Shown: positions 16,547-25,125 of the stretch, in pieces | Layout of the letters: the number at the start of each line of letters is the position of its first letter | Numbering within the stretch: position 1 is the stretch's first letter | Assembly: GCA_002212985.1 (NCBI GenBank) | Contig: NBMY01000136.1 | Location: 1 to 56,217, forward strand | Direction of reading: 5' to 3' | DNA: 56,217 bases | DNA from: Sphingobacteriales bacterium TSM_CSS | Lineage (GTDB): Bacteria; Bacteroidota; Bacteroidia; Chitinophagales; UBA2359 | Notes under the pieces: generated by a model | The model's database searches: none | What the model was told of the DNA's origin: nothing | The model's input: only the letters and a program-made list of their open reading frames with translations | Position numbers and translations under genes: made by a program

Positions 16547-16554
16547 TAATTTTG
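16547..16554 (+). promoter_or_regulatory. Putative -7 element (TAATTTTG) of the phosphohexomutase
   Basis: TAATTTTG matches TAnnTTTG and lies about 96 nt upstream of the ATG at 16650. No TTG is present at the usual -33 distance. Confidence 0.35.
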
Positions 16555-16649
16555 CACCCTGTTTTTTTAATTTCTGCCGCCGCTTGGCTGCCAATAACAA
16601 AAGCAAACAGATAACGACACGTTTCTTACCCAACCTAAAATGAATTTGT

Positions 16650-18059
16650 ATGACCGAGATTAAATTTGGAACCGATGGATGGAGAGCCATTATTGCCGAT
16701 ACATTTACCAACGACAATGTGGCCCGTGTAGCTTATGCCACCGCCAAATGGCTGCAGCAACATTTTACCCAACCCTCGGCAGTGGTGGGGCACGATTGCC
16801 GTTTTGGCGGCCACATGTTTGCCCAAATTACCGCCCGCGTACTATGTCAAAACGGCGTAAAAGTGTATCTGGCTTCCAATGAATTTGTTTCAACGCCTAT
16901 GGTATCTTTGGCAACCCTGCAACACGGCGCCGGTGCGGGCATTATTATTACCGCCAGCCACAACCCGCCTGCTTACAATGGTTATAAACTGAAAGCTCAT
17001 TTTGGCGGCCCTGCCTTGCCTTCCTCTATTAAAGAGGTGGAAGCCCTGATACCCGATGTTTGCACCCTGCTGCCCCAAACCCTTGAGGATTACCAAAAGC
17101 AAGGTCTGCTGGAATATACCGACATGGAAACCCGCTACCTGAAACAGGTTGCCAGCCATTTCGATTTGGCTGCCATACGCCAATCGGGAATACAAATTGC
17201 CTACGATGCCATGTACGGCGCCGGACAACGGGTAATGCGACATCTGTTTCCAGATGCCCATCTTTTACACTGCGAGTATAACCCCTCTTTCATGGGGCAG
17301 GCACCCGAACCTATTCATAAAAACCTGCAGGAATTTGCAGGCTTTATTGCCCAAAATGGTCACATAGATGTAGGAATTGCCACCGATGGCGATGCTGACC
17401 GAATTGGTTTATACGACAGCAAAGGCAATTTCGTTGATTCGCACCACATCATTTTGCTGCTCATTCATTACCTGTGCGGATATAAAAAACTCAAAGGTAA
17501 GGTTGTTTGCGCCTTTTCGGTATCTGATAAATTTAAACTGCTTTGCCAACACTATAACTTACCCTATGAAGTTACCCAAATTGGTTTTAAATATATAGGC
17601 GAAATTATGGTGCAGCCCGGGCAAGATGTGCTGATGGGCGGTGAAGAATCGGGCGGAATTGCCGTAAGCAGCCATATACCCGAACGCGACGGCATCTGGA
17701 TGGGACTGCTCATACTGGAGTTTATGGCCAAAACCGGTAAAACTCTTACACAATTGGTGCAGGAAGTATATGATATTGTAGGCCCGTTTTGCTACGACCG
17801 CAACGACCTGCACCTCACCGAAACGCTTAAACAACATATTATGCAACAATGTGCGGCGGGTGCTTACCAACAATTCGGAGCCTACAACATTCAGCGCACC
17901 GAAAGCATTGACGGCTATAAATTTCTCCTCACCAACAATGCGGTAGTAATGATTCGCCCGTCGGGTACAGAACCCCTTTTACGTGTTTATGCCGAAGCGC
18001 CCACCATGCCCGAAGTAAACAGGGTTCTGGAAGCAGTGAAATCGGTTATTTTAGCGTAA
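16650..18059 (+). CDS. Phosphoglucomutase/phosphomannomutase
   Basis: The product has 469 residues of the alpha-D-phosphohexomutase superfamily. It shows all four signature loops: the phosphoserine loop TASHNPPAYNGYK (Ser103), the metal loop ATDGDADRIG (Asp246, Asp248, Asp250), the sugar-binding GGEESGG, and the phosphate-binding RPSGTEPLLRVY. The N-terminal FGTDGWR is typical of the phosphoglucomutase/phosphomannomutase branch rather than of GlmM. It interconverts hexose 1- and 6-phosphates. It could therefore link sugar-nucleotide synthesis to glucose-6-phosphate, the substrate of the inositol-phosphate synthase encoded just downstream on the opposite strand. Preference for glucose or mannose is not resolved. 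Confidence 0.9.
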   Translation: MTEIKFGTDGWRAIIADTFTNDNVARVAYATAKWLQQHFTQPSAVVGHDCRFGGHMFAQITARVLCQNGVKVYLASNEFVSTPMVSLATLQHGAGAGIIITASHNPPAYNGYKLKAHFGGPALPSSIKEVEALIPDVCTLLPQTLEDYQKQGLLEYTDMETRYLKQVASHFDLAAIRQSGIQIAYDAMYGAGQRVMRHLFPDAHLLHCEYNPSFMGQAPEPIHKNLQEFAGFIAQNGHIDVGIATDGDADRIGLYDSKGNFVDSHHIILLLIHYLCGYKKLKGKVVCAFSVSDKFKLLCQHYNLPYEVTQIGFKYIGEIMVQPGQDVLMGGEESGGIAVSSHIPERDGIWMGLLILEFMAKTGKTLTQLVQEVYDIVGPFCYDRNDLHLTETLKQHIMQQCAAGAYQQFGAYNIQRTESIDGYKFLLTNNAVVMIRPSGTEPLLRVYAEAPTMPEVNRVLEAVKSVILA

Positions 18060-18105
18060 GCAATAAATCTCCGAAAAACATCTGCCGCACTCTGTGCAGG
18101 AAAAG

Positions 18106-19071
18106 CTACCCGCCAATTTGTTTGAGTAACCGGTTAAAACAGCGTTGCCCAACATTGGTTTTCATGATGCGCTCAAAGAGCAGGTATCCTGTTACTGCCA
18201 AAAGTCCGCCCGCCAGCACATCTAATACGTAATGATGCTGCGTATATATTGCCGAAAACCAAATGCCGGCCGTGCAAATAAGAAACGCCGCATTGAGCCA
18301 GTTTTTTTGCAATTTGCGTCCGTACAAAAAACAAAACAACGGAAACGCTGCATGTTTGGAAGGCATGGCGGCAAAAGGCATGGGTCCGTTGCTGTATATG
18401 CTTTTAAACAGCGGAATGCCGGTAATTTCATCAAAATTTAACAATCCGGCGGGGTTTGTGCGGGTATTGAGCAGCAGCCTGAAGCCGTGCTCTTCTACAT
18501 ACCACGGAGGCGCTGCCGGATACAAATAGTATATGGCTACCCCTATAAAAGTAGTAAAAACAAACCCGTACAAAAACCTTAAACACAAAGTTTTATTATT
18601 GAAAAACAGGTATGTAGCAAACAATAGCGGAACGGGCACCCAACTAACATAAAATACCCCTGAAAGTACATCGGCTATCGGATTTCGGTACAATTGGGCA
18701 TATTCATTAAGGGTTAACCTTTGAGTGCCGTAATTGATTCCAAAAAGCGACTTATCAGCATTGTATAAATCTTCTATGTGTACTGTGTTGTAAAGGTAGT
18801 TGGGAAACATGCGCAAAGAGTCGAAAACCACCACATACAACAAAAAAATGGCAAAGGCAAACAAAAAATGCCTCGTTTTTTCGTGTATTGTATATAAGCC
18901 AACAAGCAGGAAATAAATGGCAGTGTGTTCGGGTCTTAAACCAACTACCCCATAAAACCATGCAAAATAGCAGGTGGTAAAAACGCCTGCCCATGGTATT
19001 TGGGCCAAAGGCGGGAATTGCTGTTTCCAATGTGCAAGAATGGGATTCACCTTTGCAGCCGGGTTGTTCAT
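18106..19071 (-). CDS. AUR1/PAP2-type integral membrane protein, copy 1
   Basis: The product has 321 residues from ATG 19071 (MNNPAAKV); the frame is open further upstream but without a matching extension in its paralog. It has about six to eight membrane segments. The active-site blocks are MPSKHAAFP (His240) and YTQHHYVLD (His280, Asp284), with the HHYxxD form found in fungal inositol phosphorylceramide synthase (Aur1). The canonical PAP2 SR pair reads Ser-Ala here. Compared with the neighbouring paralog of the same length, PSLH is changed to PSKH and SRHH to TQHH. It is the last gene of the inositol-lipid cluster. It may transfer phosphoinositol to a ceramide-like acceptor or dephosphorylate a lipid; which is not shown. 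Confidence 0.75.
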   Translation of the reverse strand: MNNPAAKVNPILAHWKQQFPPLAQIPWAGVFTTCYFAWFYGVVGLRPEHTAIYFLLVGLYTIHEKTRHFLFAFAIFLLYVVVFDSLRMFPNYLYNTVHIEDLYNADKSLFGINYGTQRLTLNEYAQLYRNPIADVLSGVFYVSWVPVPLLFATYLFFNNKTLCLRFLYGFVFTTFIGVAIYYLYPAAPPWYVEEHGFRLLLNTRTNPAGLLNFDEITGIPLFKSIYSNGPMPFAAMPSKHAAFPLFCFLYGRKLQKNWLNAAFLICTAGIWFSAIYTQHHYVLDVLAGGLLAVTGYLLFERIMKTNVGQRCFNRLLKQIGG

Positions 19072-19217
19072 AAAAAATAAGGTGGCGTTGAATGGTAATG
19101 CTTTTGCAAAAACGCCCGCAAAGGTAGGTAAATGTAGTAAAAAAACAGCCTGAACACCTCTATTTTTGCTCACGAGCATAAAAATGGCCGCATTGCCATA
19201 ATGCCCAAACCCACCCG

Positions 19218-20183
19218 CTACCCGCCAATGAGCGGAAGCAGTTTAGCAAACCATGCCTGCATGGGTTTGGTTTGTGCCAGTTGTTCAAATATTTTATATG
19301 CAGTAACCGCTACCAAACCACCGGCCAGCACATCTATGGCATAGTGGTGCCGCGAATACACAGCCGAAAACCAAATGCCGGCAATAAAAATTAGAAAAGC
19401 TATGTTTAACCAGCTTTTCTTCAACTGCCGTCCATACAAATAACACAACACCGGAAAAGCAGCATGTAGAGATGGCATAGCAGCAAAAGGCACAGGCCCC
19501 TTGCTGTAAATACTTTCAAAAACCCGGGTGCCGGTAATGGCATCAAAATTTAGCAAACCGGCAGCATTTGCCGGCGTGTTTACCAATAATTGAAAGCCAT
19601 GCATCTCTACATACCAGGGCGGAGCAGCAGGGAAAACATAATATATAATAATGCCCATTAAATTGGTAAATACAAATGCATATAAAAACTTTAGGCAAAG
19701 AGATTTGTGATATAAAAAAAGGTAAAATGCAAATAACAATGGAACCGGCACCCAATTAATGTAAAACAAACCCGAAAGCACATCGAGCACAGGGGTGTTG
19801 TGCAACAGGGCATACTCATTCAGGCTTAGCTTTTGTGCGCCGTTGTAAATGCCAAAAAGTGCTTTATCGGCATGATACAAATCCTGCGTGTGTACGGTAC
19901 TGAAAAGGTAGTTGGGAAATGCCCGAAGCGAATCATAAATAATGGCATAAAATAAAAAAACCGCAAAGGCAAATAAAAATTGCCGCGTTTGAATATGGGC
20001 AAAGTAGAGAAAAATAAGGAAAAAAAACATGGCTGCATGTTCGGGCCGAAGCCCTACTACTACGCCAAACCAACTCCAATAAAGCACCGATACAATACCT
20101 GCCCACGGCAACTGGCTTTTGGGTGGTAACTGGTTAACCCAATTTTTTAAAACCACAGACTTTAACGGCCGTCCGATTGCCAT
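19218..20183 (-). CDS. AUR1/PAP2-type integral membrane protein, copy 2
   Basis: The product has 321 residues and is a full-length paralog of the following gene, aligned without visible gaps (shared GLRPEH, DLYxADKxLFGI, WVPVPLLFA, PAAPPWYVE, LNFDxITG). It keeps the more canonical active-site blocks MPSLHAAFP (His240) and YSRHHYAID (Arg278, His280, Asp284). The membrane topology is like Aur1/PAP2_3. It is fourth in the inositol-lipid gene order, 136 bp after the CDP-alcohol phosphatidyltransferase. Likely roles are an inositol-phosphoceramide-type transferase or a lipid phosphatase acting on phosphatidylinositol phosphate. The assignment to a step is inference. Confidence 0.78.
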   Translation of the reverse strand: MAIGRPLKSVVLKNWVNQLPPKSQLPWAGIVSVLYWSWFGVVVGLRPEHAAMFFFLIFLYFAHIQTRQFLFAFAVFLFYAIIYDSLRAFPNYLFSTVHTQDLYHADKALFGIYNGAQKLSLNEYALLHNTPVLDVLSGLFYINWVPVPLLFAFYLFLYHKSLCLKFLYAFVFTNLMGIIIYYVFPAAPPWYVEMHGFQLLVNTPANAAGLLNFDAITGTRVFESIYSKGPVPFAAMPSLHAAFPVLCYLYGRQLKKSWLNIAFLIFIAGIWFSAVYSRHHYAIDVLAGGLVAVTAYKIFEQLAQTKPMQAWFAKLLPLIGG

Positions 20184-20319
20184 ATAGGTAACTTGAGATG
20201 AGAATTAAAAAAAGCGCTAAAAAATACCAATGCCCCAATATTCCTGTTCCCTACCCTTCAACAATAACTGCATTAACCGCAGCCGGCAGCAAGTTTGCTT
20301 AACCGCCGTCCTGCAACGC

Positions 20320-21039
20320 CTATTCTGTTGTCTTTTTGCGCTCTAACTCCTGCAAGGCTTTTTTGGAAGAAAGCAAACGGTCTATTGCCGTGTAGTTAGA
20401 TAATACCGCCAATGCAGCAAGTGACCATACAAAAATAGTAATATTTTCAAAAACCGGAAAACCGATTCCGGGCAAGAAATATTTAAAAGTGCCGGTAAAG
20501 TAAGAAATCACGCTACAGGCAACGGCAGAAATGCCGATGGTTAAAATGCGTTCGGGGCGTTGCATTAAGCCGTCGCTGCAGGCAATACCCAAACCCTCGG
20601 CACGGGCGCGCACATAGCTTACCATAATGGAGCCAATCATGGCAATAAAAGCAAAAAGCGAACTAAGGAAATAATTTTGGGCTACCAGATAATAGGTAAT
20701 TCCCAGAAACATAATCAACTCACTGTATCGGTCTAAAACAGAGTCGTACAATGCACCAAACTGCGTAGAACGGTTGCTTAACCTGGCAAGCCGGCCGTCT
20801 ATCATATCGAAGAGACCGGCAAACAAAATCATGGCGCCGCCCCAGCCCAGATAAGCTAAGTTGGTGCGCTCTGCTCCTGCGCCAACTATAAAAATAACCG
20901 ATACGGCAATATTTAAGACAAAACCAATGGTAGTAATGGTGTTGGGCGATATTTTAAGCCAAACCAGCAACTGTACAAGCGGGTGTATGAGGCGGTAAAC
21001 CAGCGGTTGCCCATATTGTTTAAGTGTATTGACAGACAT
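20320..21039 (-). CDS. CDP-alcohol phosphatidyltransferase, probable PI-phosphate synthase
   Basis: The product has 239 residues with about six membrane segments. It carries the complete family motif D(x2)DG(x2)AR(x8)G(x3)D(x3)D: Asp78, Asp81-Gly82, Ala85-Arg86, Gly95, Asp99 and Asp103. Such enzymes replace CMP of CDP-diacylglycerol with an alcohol. The motif alone does not give the alcohol. The position between a PgpA-like phosphatase and AUR1-like genes, in line with inositol-phosphate synthase, suggests inositol-3-phosphate as acceptor and phosphatidylinositol-phosphate as product. Phosphatidylglycerophosphate synthesis is the main alternative, since PgpA is its usual partner. It starts 45 bp after the PgpA-like gene. 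Confidence 0.85.
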   Translation of the reverse strand: MSVNTLKQYGQPLVYRLIHPLVQLLVWLKISPNTITTIGFVLNIAVSVIFIVGAGAERTNLAYLGWGGAMILFAGLFDMIDGRLARLSNRSTQFGALYDSVLDRYSELIMFLGITYYLVAQNYFLSSLFAFIAMIGSIMVSYVRARAEGLGIACSDGLMQRPERILTIGISAVACSVISYFTGTFKYFLPGIGFPVFENITIFVWSLAALAVLSNYTAIDRLLSSKKALQELERKKTTE

Positions 21040-21084
21040 AGATGAGTAATTTTACAAAAAAGAAATACAAAACGGGTGTTGAAG

Positions 21085-21543
21085 CTAACTGTTGAAAGCA
21101 GTATAAACATGAATAAGCACATTTGCATATACCCCGGCCAGCAAGTCATCGGCCATTACCCCCCACCCGTTTTTTAACTGTTCGGCTTTTCTGATACCCA
21201 AAGGCTTGGCAATATCAAAAAACCTGAACAGCACAAAACCGGCAAGCAAATATTGCCATTGCCAGCTACAACCCAACAAGGCCACCCAAACGCCAATGAT
21301 TTCATCAATTACAATTTGCCGGGGATCTTTTCCCCATTCGGAGGCTAAAAAATGGGCGGCTTTAGCTCCCAATATGGTAAATATGGCAATGAACAACAGC
21401 AACACGGTATTGCGCCATAGCGCGGGCAGGTGTGCCGCCCACCACAAAGGCAAAACGCCCGCTGCAGCAGCCCATGTGCCCGGTGCAAGAGGCAGGCGGC
21501 CAATGCCCAAGCCGCTACTTATCCAAATGTAAAAGCGCCTCAT
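21085..21543 (-). CDS. PgpA-like phosphatidyl(glycero/inositol)phosphate phosphatase
   Basis: The product has 152 residues. It shows the PgpA family pattern: GLGIGRLPLAPGTW at the N-terminus, the acidic IVIDEIIGVW, and FRFFDIAKPLGIRKAE followed by GWGVMADDLLAGVYAN. There are three or four membrane segments. PgpA enzymes dephosphorylate phosphatidylglycerophosphate. Beside an inositol-phosphate synthase and a CDP-alcohol transferase, the natural substrate here may instead be phosphatidylinositol phosphate. Its first 29 bp overlap the end of the inositol-phosphate synthase gene, which indicates translational coupling. Confidence 0.85.
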   Translation of the reverse strand: MRRFYIWISSGLGIGRLPLAPGTWAAAAGVLPLWWAAHLPALWRNTVLLLFIAIFTILGAKAAHFLASEWGKDPRQIVIDEIIGVWVALLGCSWQWQYLLAGFVLFRFFDIAKPLGIRKAEQLKNGWGVMADDLLAGVYANVLIHVYTAFNS

Positions 21544-22873
21544 ACTCTTTAATGAGTTCCTCGTAGTAGTCTAAACCAAGATGGGTAATGAGGTCTTCGC
21601 CCATAAGGTAACGCAGGGTGTTTTCCAACTTGCTGAGTTGCTTAAAAATATCGTGCTGCGGCGGAAGTCCGGGTGCGGTTTGCGGTGCTTTAAAATAGAA
21701 CGACAGCCATTCCTGTATGCCATACATGCCTGCCCGATGCGCCAAATCCATAAACAAAGCCAAATCTAATACAATAGGAGCGGCAAGGATAGAATCTCGG
21801 CAAAGGAAGTTTATTTTTATTTGCATGGGGTAGCCCAGCCAGCCAAAAATATCAATATTATCCCAACTTTCTTTGTTGTCGCCATGAGGCGGGTAGTAGT
21901 TAATGCGTATTTTATGGTAAATATTGCCGTATAAATCGGGTTGCAATTCGGGGTTAAAAATTCCGTCCAGCACGTTGCCTTTCGAGACCTCCTTGGTTTT
22001 GAAGTTTTCAGGAGCATCTAATACGGCACCATCGCGATTGCCCAAAATATTGCTCGAAAACCACCCCCGCAGGCCCAAAGCGCGGGCGTGCAGGCCGGGC
22101 GCTACAATGGTTTTCATAAGGGTTTGACCGGTTTTAAAATCTTTACCTCCTATGGGCATCTTGGTATGGTGCGACAATTCTACCAAAGCCGGTATATCGC
22201 AGGTAAGGTTGGGGGCGCCGTTGGCAAATGGAACGCCTGTTTTAAGGGCGGCATAAGCATAAATCATGCTGGGAGCTATGCGTTCATCATTGGTTCGCAG
22301 CCCTGTTTCAAAGGACTCTAAGGTCTGATGTATTTCACTGGTTTCAATATAGGCTTCGGTAGATGCACACCACACCATTACCAGTCGGTCGCAGTTGTTT
22401 TCTTTTTTAAAGCGACGAATGTCTTCCATTAACTGGTTTGCCAAATCCATTTTGCTGGTGCCTTTTTTTACATTGGTGCCGCTGAGGTTGCGCACATAGG
22501 TTTTGTCAAAAACGGCAGTCATCGGTTTAATTTGCTGCAATTCGTCTTTAAGTTGTGTTATCAGCCGTTCGTCTAATACTTGTGCTTCAAGGGCGGCATG
22601 ATATACATCATCGGCATATACATCCCAACCGCCAAAAACAATATCGTTAAGGTTGGCAAGTGGAACAAAGTCTTTAATGAGCGGGCTTCGTCCGTCGGTG
22701 CGTTTACCCAGCCTGATAACACCCATTTGAGTAAGCGAGCCAATAGGCAGCGCAATGCCTTTTCGGGCTGCTATAACGCCGGCTATGAAAGTAGTGGCCA
22801 CGGCACCCATGCCGGGCGTAAGTATTCCTAATTTTCCGTTAGGATTTTTAATGTTTGGTTTTTTCCGATTCAT
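21515..22873 (-). CDS. ino1: myo-Inositol-1(3)-phosphate synthase
   Basis: The product has 452 residues from ATG 22873 (MNRKKPN); the frame runs 38 codons further upstream but that part is not protein-like and covers the promoter. The enzyme cyclises glucose-6-phosphate to inositol-3-phosphate with NAD. It is recognised by the N-terminal nucleotide-binding LGILTPGMGAVATTFIAG, the WCASTEAY segment, GGKDFKTGQTLMK, LGLRGWFSSNILGNRDG (the NNLGNxDG-like block) and KINFLCRDSILAAPIVLDL. All core lysines of the active site appear present. It is first of a five-gene set for inositol lipids and overlaps the next gene. A TACCTTTG element lies 90 nt upstream. Confidence 0.9.
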   Translation of the reverse strand: MNRKKPNIKNPNGKLGILTPGMGAVATTFIAGVIAARKGIALPIGSLTQMGVIRLGKRTDGRSPLIKDFVPLANLNDIVFGGWDVYADDVYHAALEAQVLDERLITQLKDELQQIKPMTAVFDKTYVRNLSGTNVKKGTSKMDLANQLMEDIRRFKKENNCDRLVMVWCASTEAYIETSEIHQTLESFETGLRTNDERIAPSMIYAYAALKTGVPFANGAPNLTCDIPALVELSHHTKMPIGGKDFKTGQTLMKTIVAPGLHARALGLRGWFSSNILGNRDGAVLDAPENFKTKEVSKGNVLDGIFNPELQPDLYGNIYHKIRINYYPPHGDNKESWDNIDIFGWLGYPMQIKINFLCRDSILAAPIVLDLALFMDLAHRAGMYGIQEWLSFYFKAPQTAPGLPPQHDIFKQLSKLENTLRYLMGEDLITHLGLDYYEELIKEYEALLHLDK

Positions 22874-22962
22874 ACCTGTTAGTGTGTTTGTTGTGTTGTA
22901 AAAGCAAATGCGAAAAACCTGTTGTAACTGCAATATTGTTTTGTTGGAAAAAATACAGTTAA

Positions 22963-22970
22963 CAAAGGTA
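22963..22970 (-). promoter_or_regulatory. Putative -7 element (TACCTTTG) of the inositol-lipid operon
   Basis: On the minus strand TACCTTTG is a full match to TAnnTTTG, giving a leader of about 85 nt before the ino1 start at 22873. A -33 TTG at the usual distance was not found. Confidence 0.45.
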
Positions 22971-23061
22971 CAAAGTTCAAGCAACATTACGGTAACATTA
23001 ACAAACTGAAAACTCCTTGCACCGGGGCGGGCTGCTTCTTATGTAAACTTTAGAGGGTAAA

Positions 23062-23094
23062 TTGCCGTATTTCATGCAACTTACCCTAACTTTA
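23062..23094 (+). promoter_or_regulatory. Putative promoter of the ABC ATPase gene
   Basis: TTG (23062-23064) and TAACTTTA (23087-23094) are separated by 22 nt. The -7 box differs from TAnnTTTG only in the last base. The ATG follows at 23114, so the leader would be very short. Confidence 0.3.
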
Positions 23095-23113
23095 TGCGCA
23101 AATACCGGTACTT

Positions 23114-23899
23114 ATGATACTACAGGCAGATAACCCGGCGGTTGAAGTACATGACCTTACCGTTATGTACAACAAAAAACCCGCGTTGTGGAGTGTTGAT
23201 TTTTCTATTCCGGGCGGCACCCTGGCAGGAATTGTAGGCCCAAACGGGGCCGGTAAATCTACGCTTATAAAGGCTATGATGCAGCTTATACCGGCCAGCA
23301 GCGGGTATGTAAAGTTGTTTAACCAAAGCTTAGACAGTGTGCGCAACCGCGTAAGCTACGTACCTCAACGCGAATCGGTTGACTGGGACTTTCCGGCAAG
23401 CGTTATGGACGTGGTGCTTATGGGAAGATACGGCAAACGCAGCCTGCTGAGCCGCCTCACCAAAGCCGACCGCCAAATAGCCCTCGACAGCCTTAAAAAA
23501 GTAGGTATGGAAGCCTATACCGGCCGACAGATTTCGCAACTTTCGGGCGGGCAGCAGCAGCGGGTGTTTATTGCACGTTCTCTGGCACAGGAAGCCGACC
23601 TCTATTTTATGGACGAACCCTTTGCAGGCGTTGATGCCACGACAGAAAAAGCCATTTTAGACCTGCTGCTGACCATGCGTAAAGAGGGTAAAACTATATT
23701 GGTGGTTCACCACGACTTGCAATCGGCAAAATCGTATTTCGATTGGGTAATTATGCTCAATACCCGATTGGTGGCTGCCGGCCCTAAAGAGGATGTTTTT
23801 ACCCCCGAATTGCTGGGCGAAACCTACGGCGGCAAACTTCCGCTGCTTATGAATGTGGGAGAACTGGCTGCCCGAAAAGATTTTCCCGTAAGAGAATAA
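23114..23899 (+). CDS. Mn/Zn/Fe-type ABC transporter ATP-binding protein
   Basis: The product has 261 residues. Walker A is GPNGAGKST (about residue 42), the Q-loop is in SYVPQRESVDWDFP, the signature is LSGGQQQR, Walker B is LYFMDEPF and the switch histidine is in VVHHDL. The Q-loop sequence VDWDFP and VLMGRYG are typical of the ATPases of manganese/zinc/iron-chelate uptake systems (TroB, MntB, SitB, ZnuC group). No permease or binding protein is encoded beside it, which is unusual. The next gene is an unrelated lipoprotein 176 bp away, and ino1 diverges on the other side. The permease must be encoded elsewhere. Confidence 0.88.
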   Translation: MILQADNPAVEVHDLTVMYNKKPALWSVDFSIPGGTLAGIVGPNGAGKSTLIKAMMQLIPASSGYVKLFNQSLDSVRNRVSYVPQRESVDWDFPASVMDVVLMGRYGKRSLLSRLTKADRQIALDSLKKVGMEAYTGRQISQLSGGQQQRVFIARSLAQEADLYFMDEPFAGVDATTEKAILDLLLTMRKEGKTILVVHHDLQSAKSYFDWVIMLNTRLVAAGPKEDVFTPELLGETYGGKLPLLMNVGELAARKDFPVRE

Positions 23900-24075
23900 A
23901 ACACAAAACTGACTTTTTTTGAAGAGTTAAACCGGTATTACGCACCCTGAAATCCATAGGGCAAAGTGGCTGAAACCTCACAAAATCCTCTGCCCCAAAA
24001 ACCTGCTGTGTAAAAATTCTTTGTATCTTGCAAGCGCCAACGTTTATGTGTGGCTACCTAAATTAAATCTCTGCT

Positions 24076-24558
24076 ATGTTTAAAACTTCTATTATTGTTC
24101 TGCTTTGTGCCGTGCTGCTATTACCGGCGGTTTCGTGCAGCAAAAAAACTGTACCAACTATTGATTTGAAAAAAGCTAAAGCAGAATTGCTCGATACCGA
24201 CCGCGCTTTTAGCAAAATGTGCGGACAACAGGGTATGAAATCGGCTTTTTTGTACTATGCAGCAGATGAAGCCATAAGAATGAACGAAGGCAAGTTTCCG
24301 CAAGTAGGCAAAACCGAACTGAAAGCATTTTTTGATGCCTCGCCCGGTGCAGCAACTGCCAAACAGTTAAAATGGGAACCCATAAAAGCAGATATAGCTG
24401 CATCGGGTGATATGGGTTACACCTTCGGGCAATGGGAATTTGCCCAAAAAGACACTACTCTTTACGGGTATTATGTTTCTATCTGGAAAAAACAGTCAAA
24501 CGGCACGTGGAAATATGTACTCGACGCCGGCAACTCGGCACCCGGTAAACATAAGTAA
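24076..24558 (+). CDS. Lipoprotein with SnoaL/DUF4440-like domain
   Basis: The product has 160 residues. The signal sequence ends in a lipobox, LPAVSC, so it should be a lipoprotein. The mature part has the alpha+beta cone layout of the NTF2/SnoaL superfamily. A helix AELLDTDRAFSKMCGQQGMKSAFLYYAADEAI is followed by a turn, WEPIKADIAASGDMGYTFGQWEF, and final strands GYYVSIWKKQSNGTWKYVLD. DUF4440-like members often bind small hydrophobic ligands or act as isomerases, but no catalytic assignment is possible. It converges on the PspC gene. Confidence 0.75.
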   Translation: MFKTSIIVLLCAVLLLPAVSCSKKTVPTIDLKKAKAELLDTDRAFSKMCGQQGMKSAFLYYAADEAIRMNEGKFPQVGKTELKAFFDASPGAATAKQLKWEPIKADIAASGDMGYTFGQWEFAQKDTTLYGYYVSIWKKQSNGTWKYVLDAGNSAPGKHK

Positions 24559-24592
24559 AACCTTTATACAAAAGAATTACAGCAGCCCTAAC

Positions 24593-24823
24593 TTACAAGT
24601 TACTGAGCAGTTTTTTACTGCTGCGAAGGTAGTTGCGCAGGTTGAGCAAAAATGCCAGGCCCATATACGCCAGCAAAGGCGAACCCATAGTTATAAAAGA
24701 CGCATATACAAAAAACAACCTGATATGGCGAATGGGAATGCCCATTTTTTCGCCAAGATAGGTGCATACGCCAAAGGCTTGTATTTCGAGCAGGTTGCGC
24801 CAGGTGGCCGTGTATTTGTTCAT
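24593..24823 (-). CDS. PspC domain membrane protein
   Basis: The product has 76 residues from ATG 24823 (MNKYTATW); the frame continues upstream for 38 codons that do not look like protein. The core FGVCTYLGEKMGIPIRHIRLFFVYASF is the PspC-domain pattern: a GVCxGLAxxxGxDxxxVRLxF-like region followed by a transmembrane segment (YMGLAFLLNL). PspC proteins sense or respond to envelope stress. Here the gene stands alone, without pspA or a regulator nearby. Confidence 0.75.
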   Translation of the reverse strand: MNKYTATWRNLLEIQAFGVCTYLGEKMGIPIRHIRLFFVYASFITMGSPLLAYMGLAFLLNLRNYLRSSKKLLSNL

Positions 24824-25125
24824 GTTTTGCAGAAAATTGCAATGATGTGGCGGCAAATATAGCAAAGTTTGTTCAATTTGCTCCGTTGTTGGCAGGGTAA
24901 ATCTACATTTTATGCAAGACGGAAATAAAAATTGCAATTTGTGACCAAAAAGGGCTTGAAACCATACACTTTATGAAAGAAAAAAAAGCAAAACCCGATG
25001 CCAAAAAGTGCAATTCACAGCATAAAGTTGTAATTTGCACACCTGTTTTACCCGTTTTATAACAAAATCATGACAAACGGGGCGGCAGCCGGTCAATTTA
25101 TCACTTTTACATACCTTGTGTTATT
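24824..25125. other. Intergenic region (302 bp) before the large secreted protein
   Basis: No gene or strong hairpin is seen. A partial -7 match (TACCTTGT, 25112-25119) lies only a few bases from the ATG at 25126. It would give a nearly leaderless transcript and is doubtful. Confidence 0.4.
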
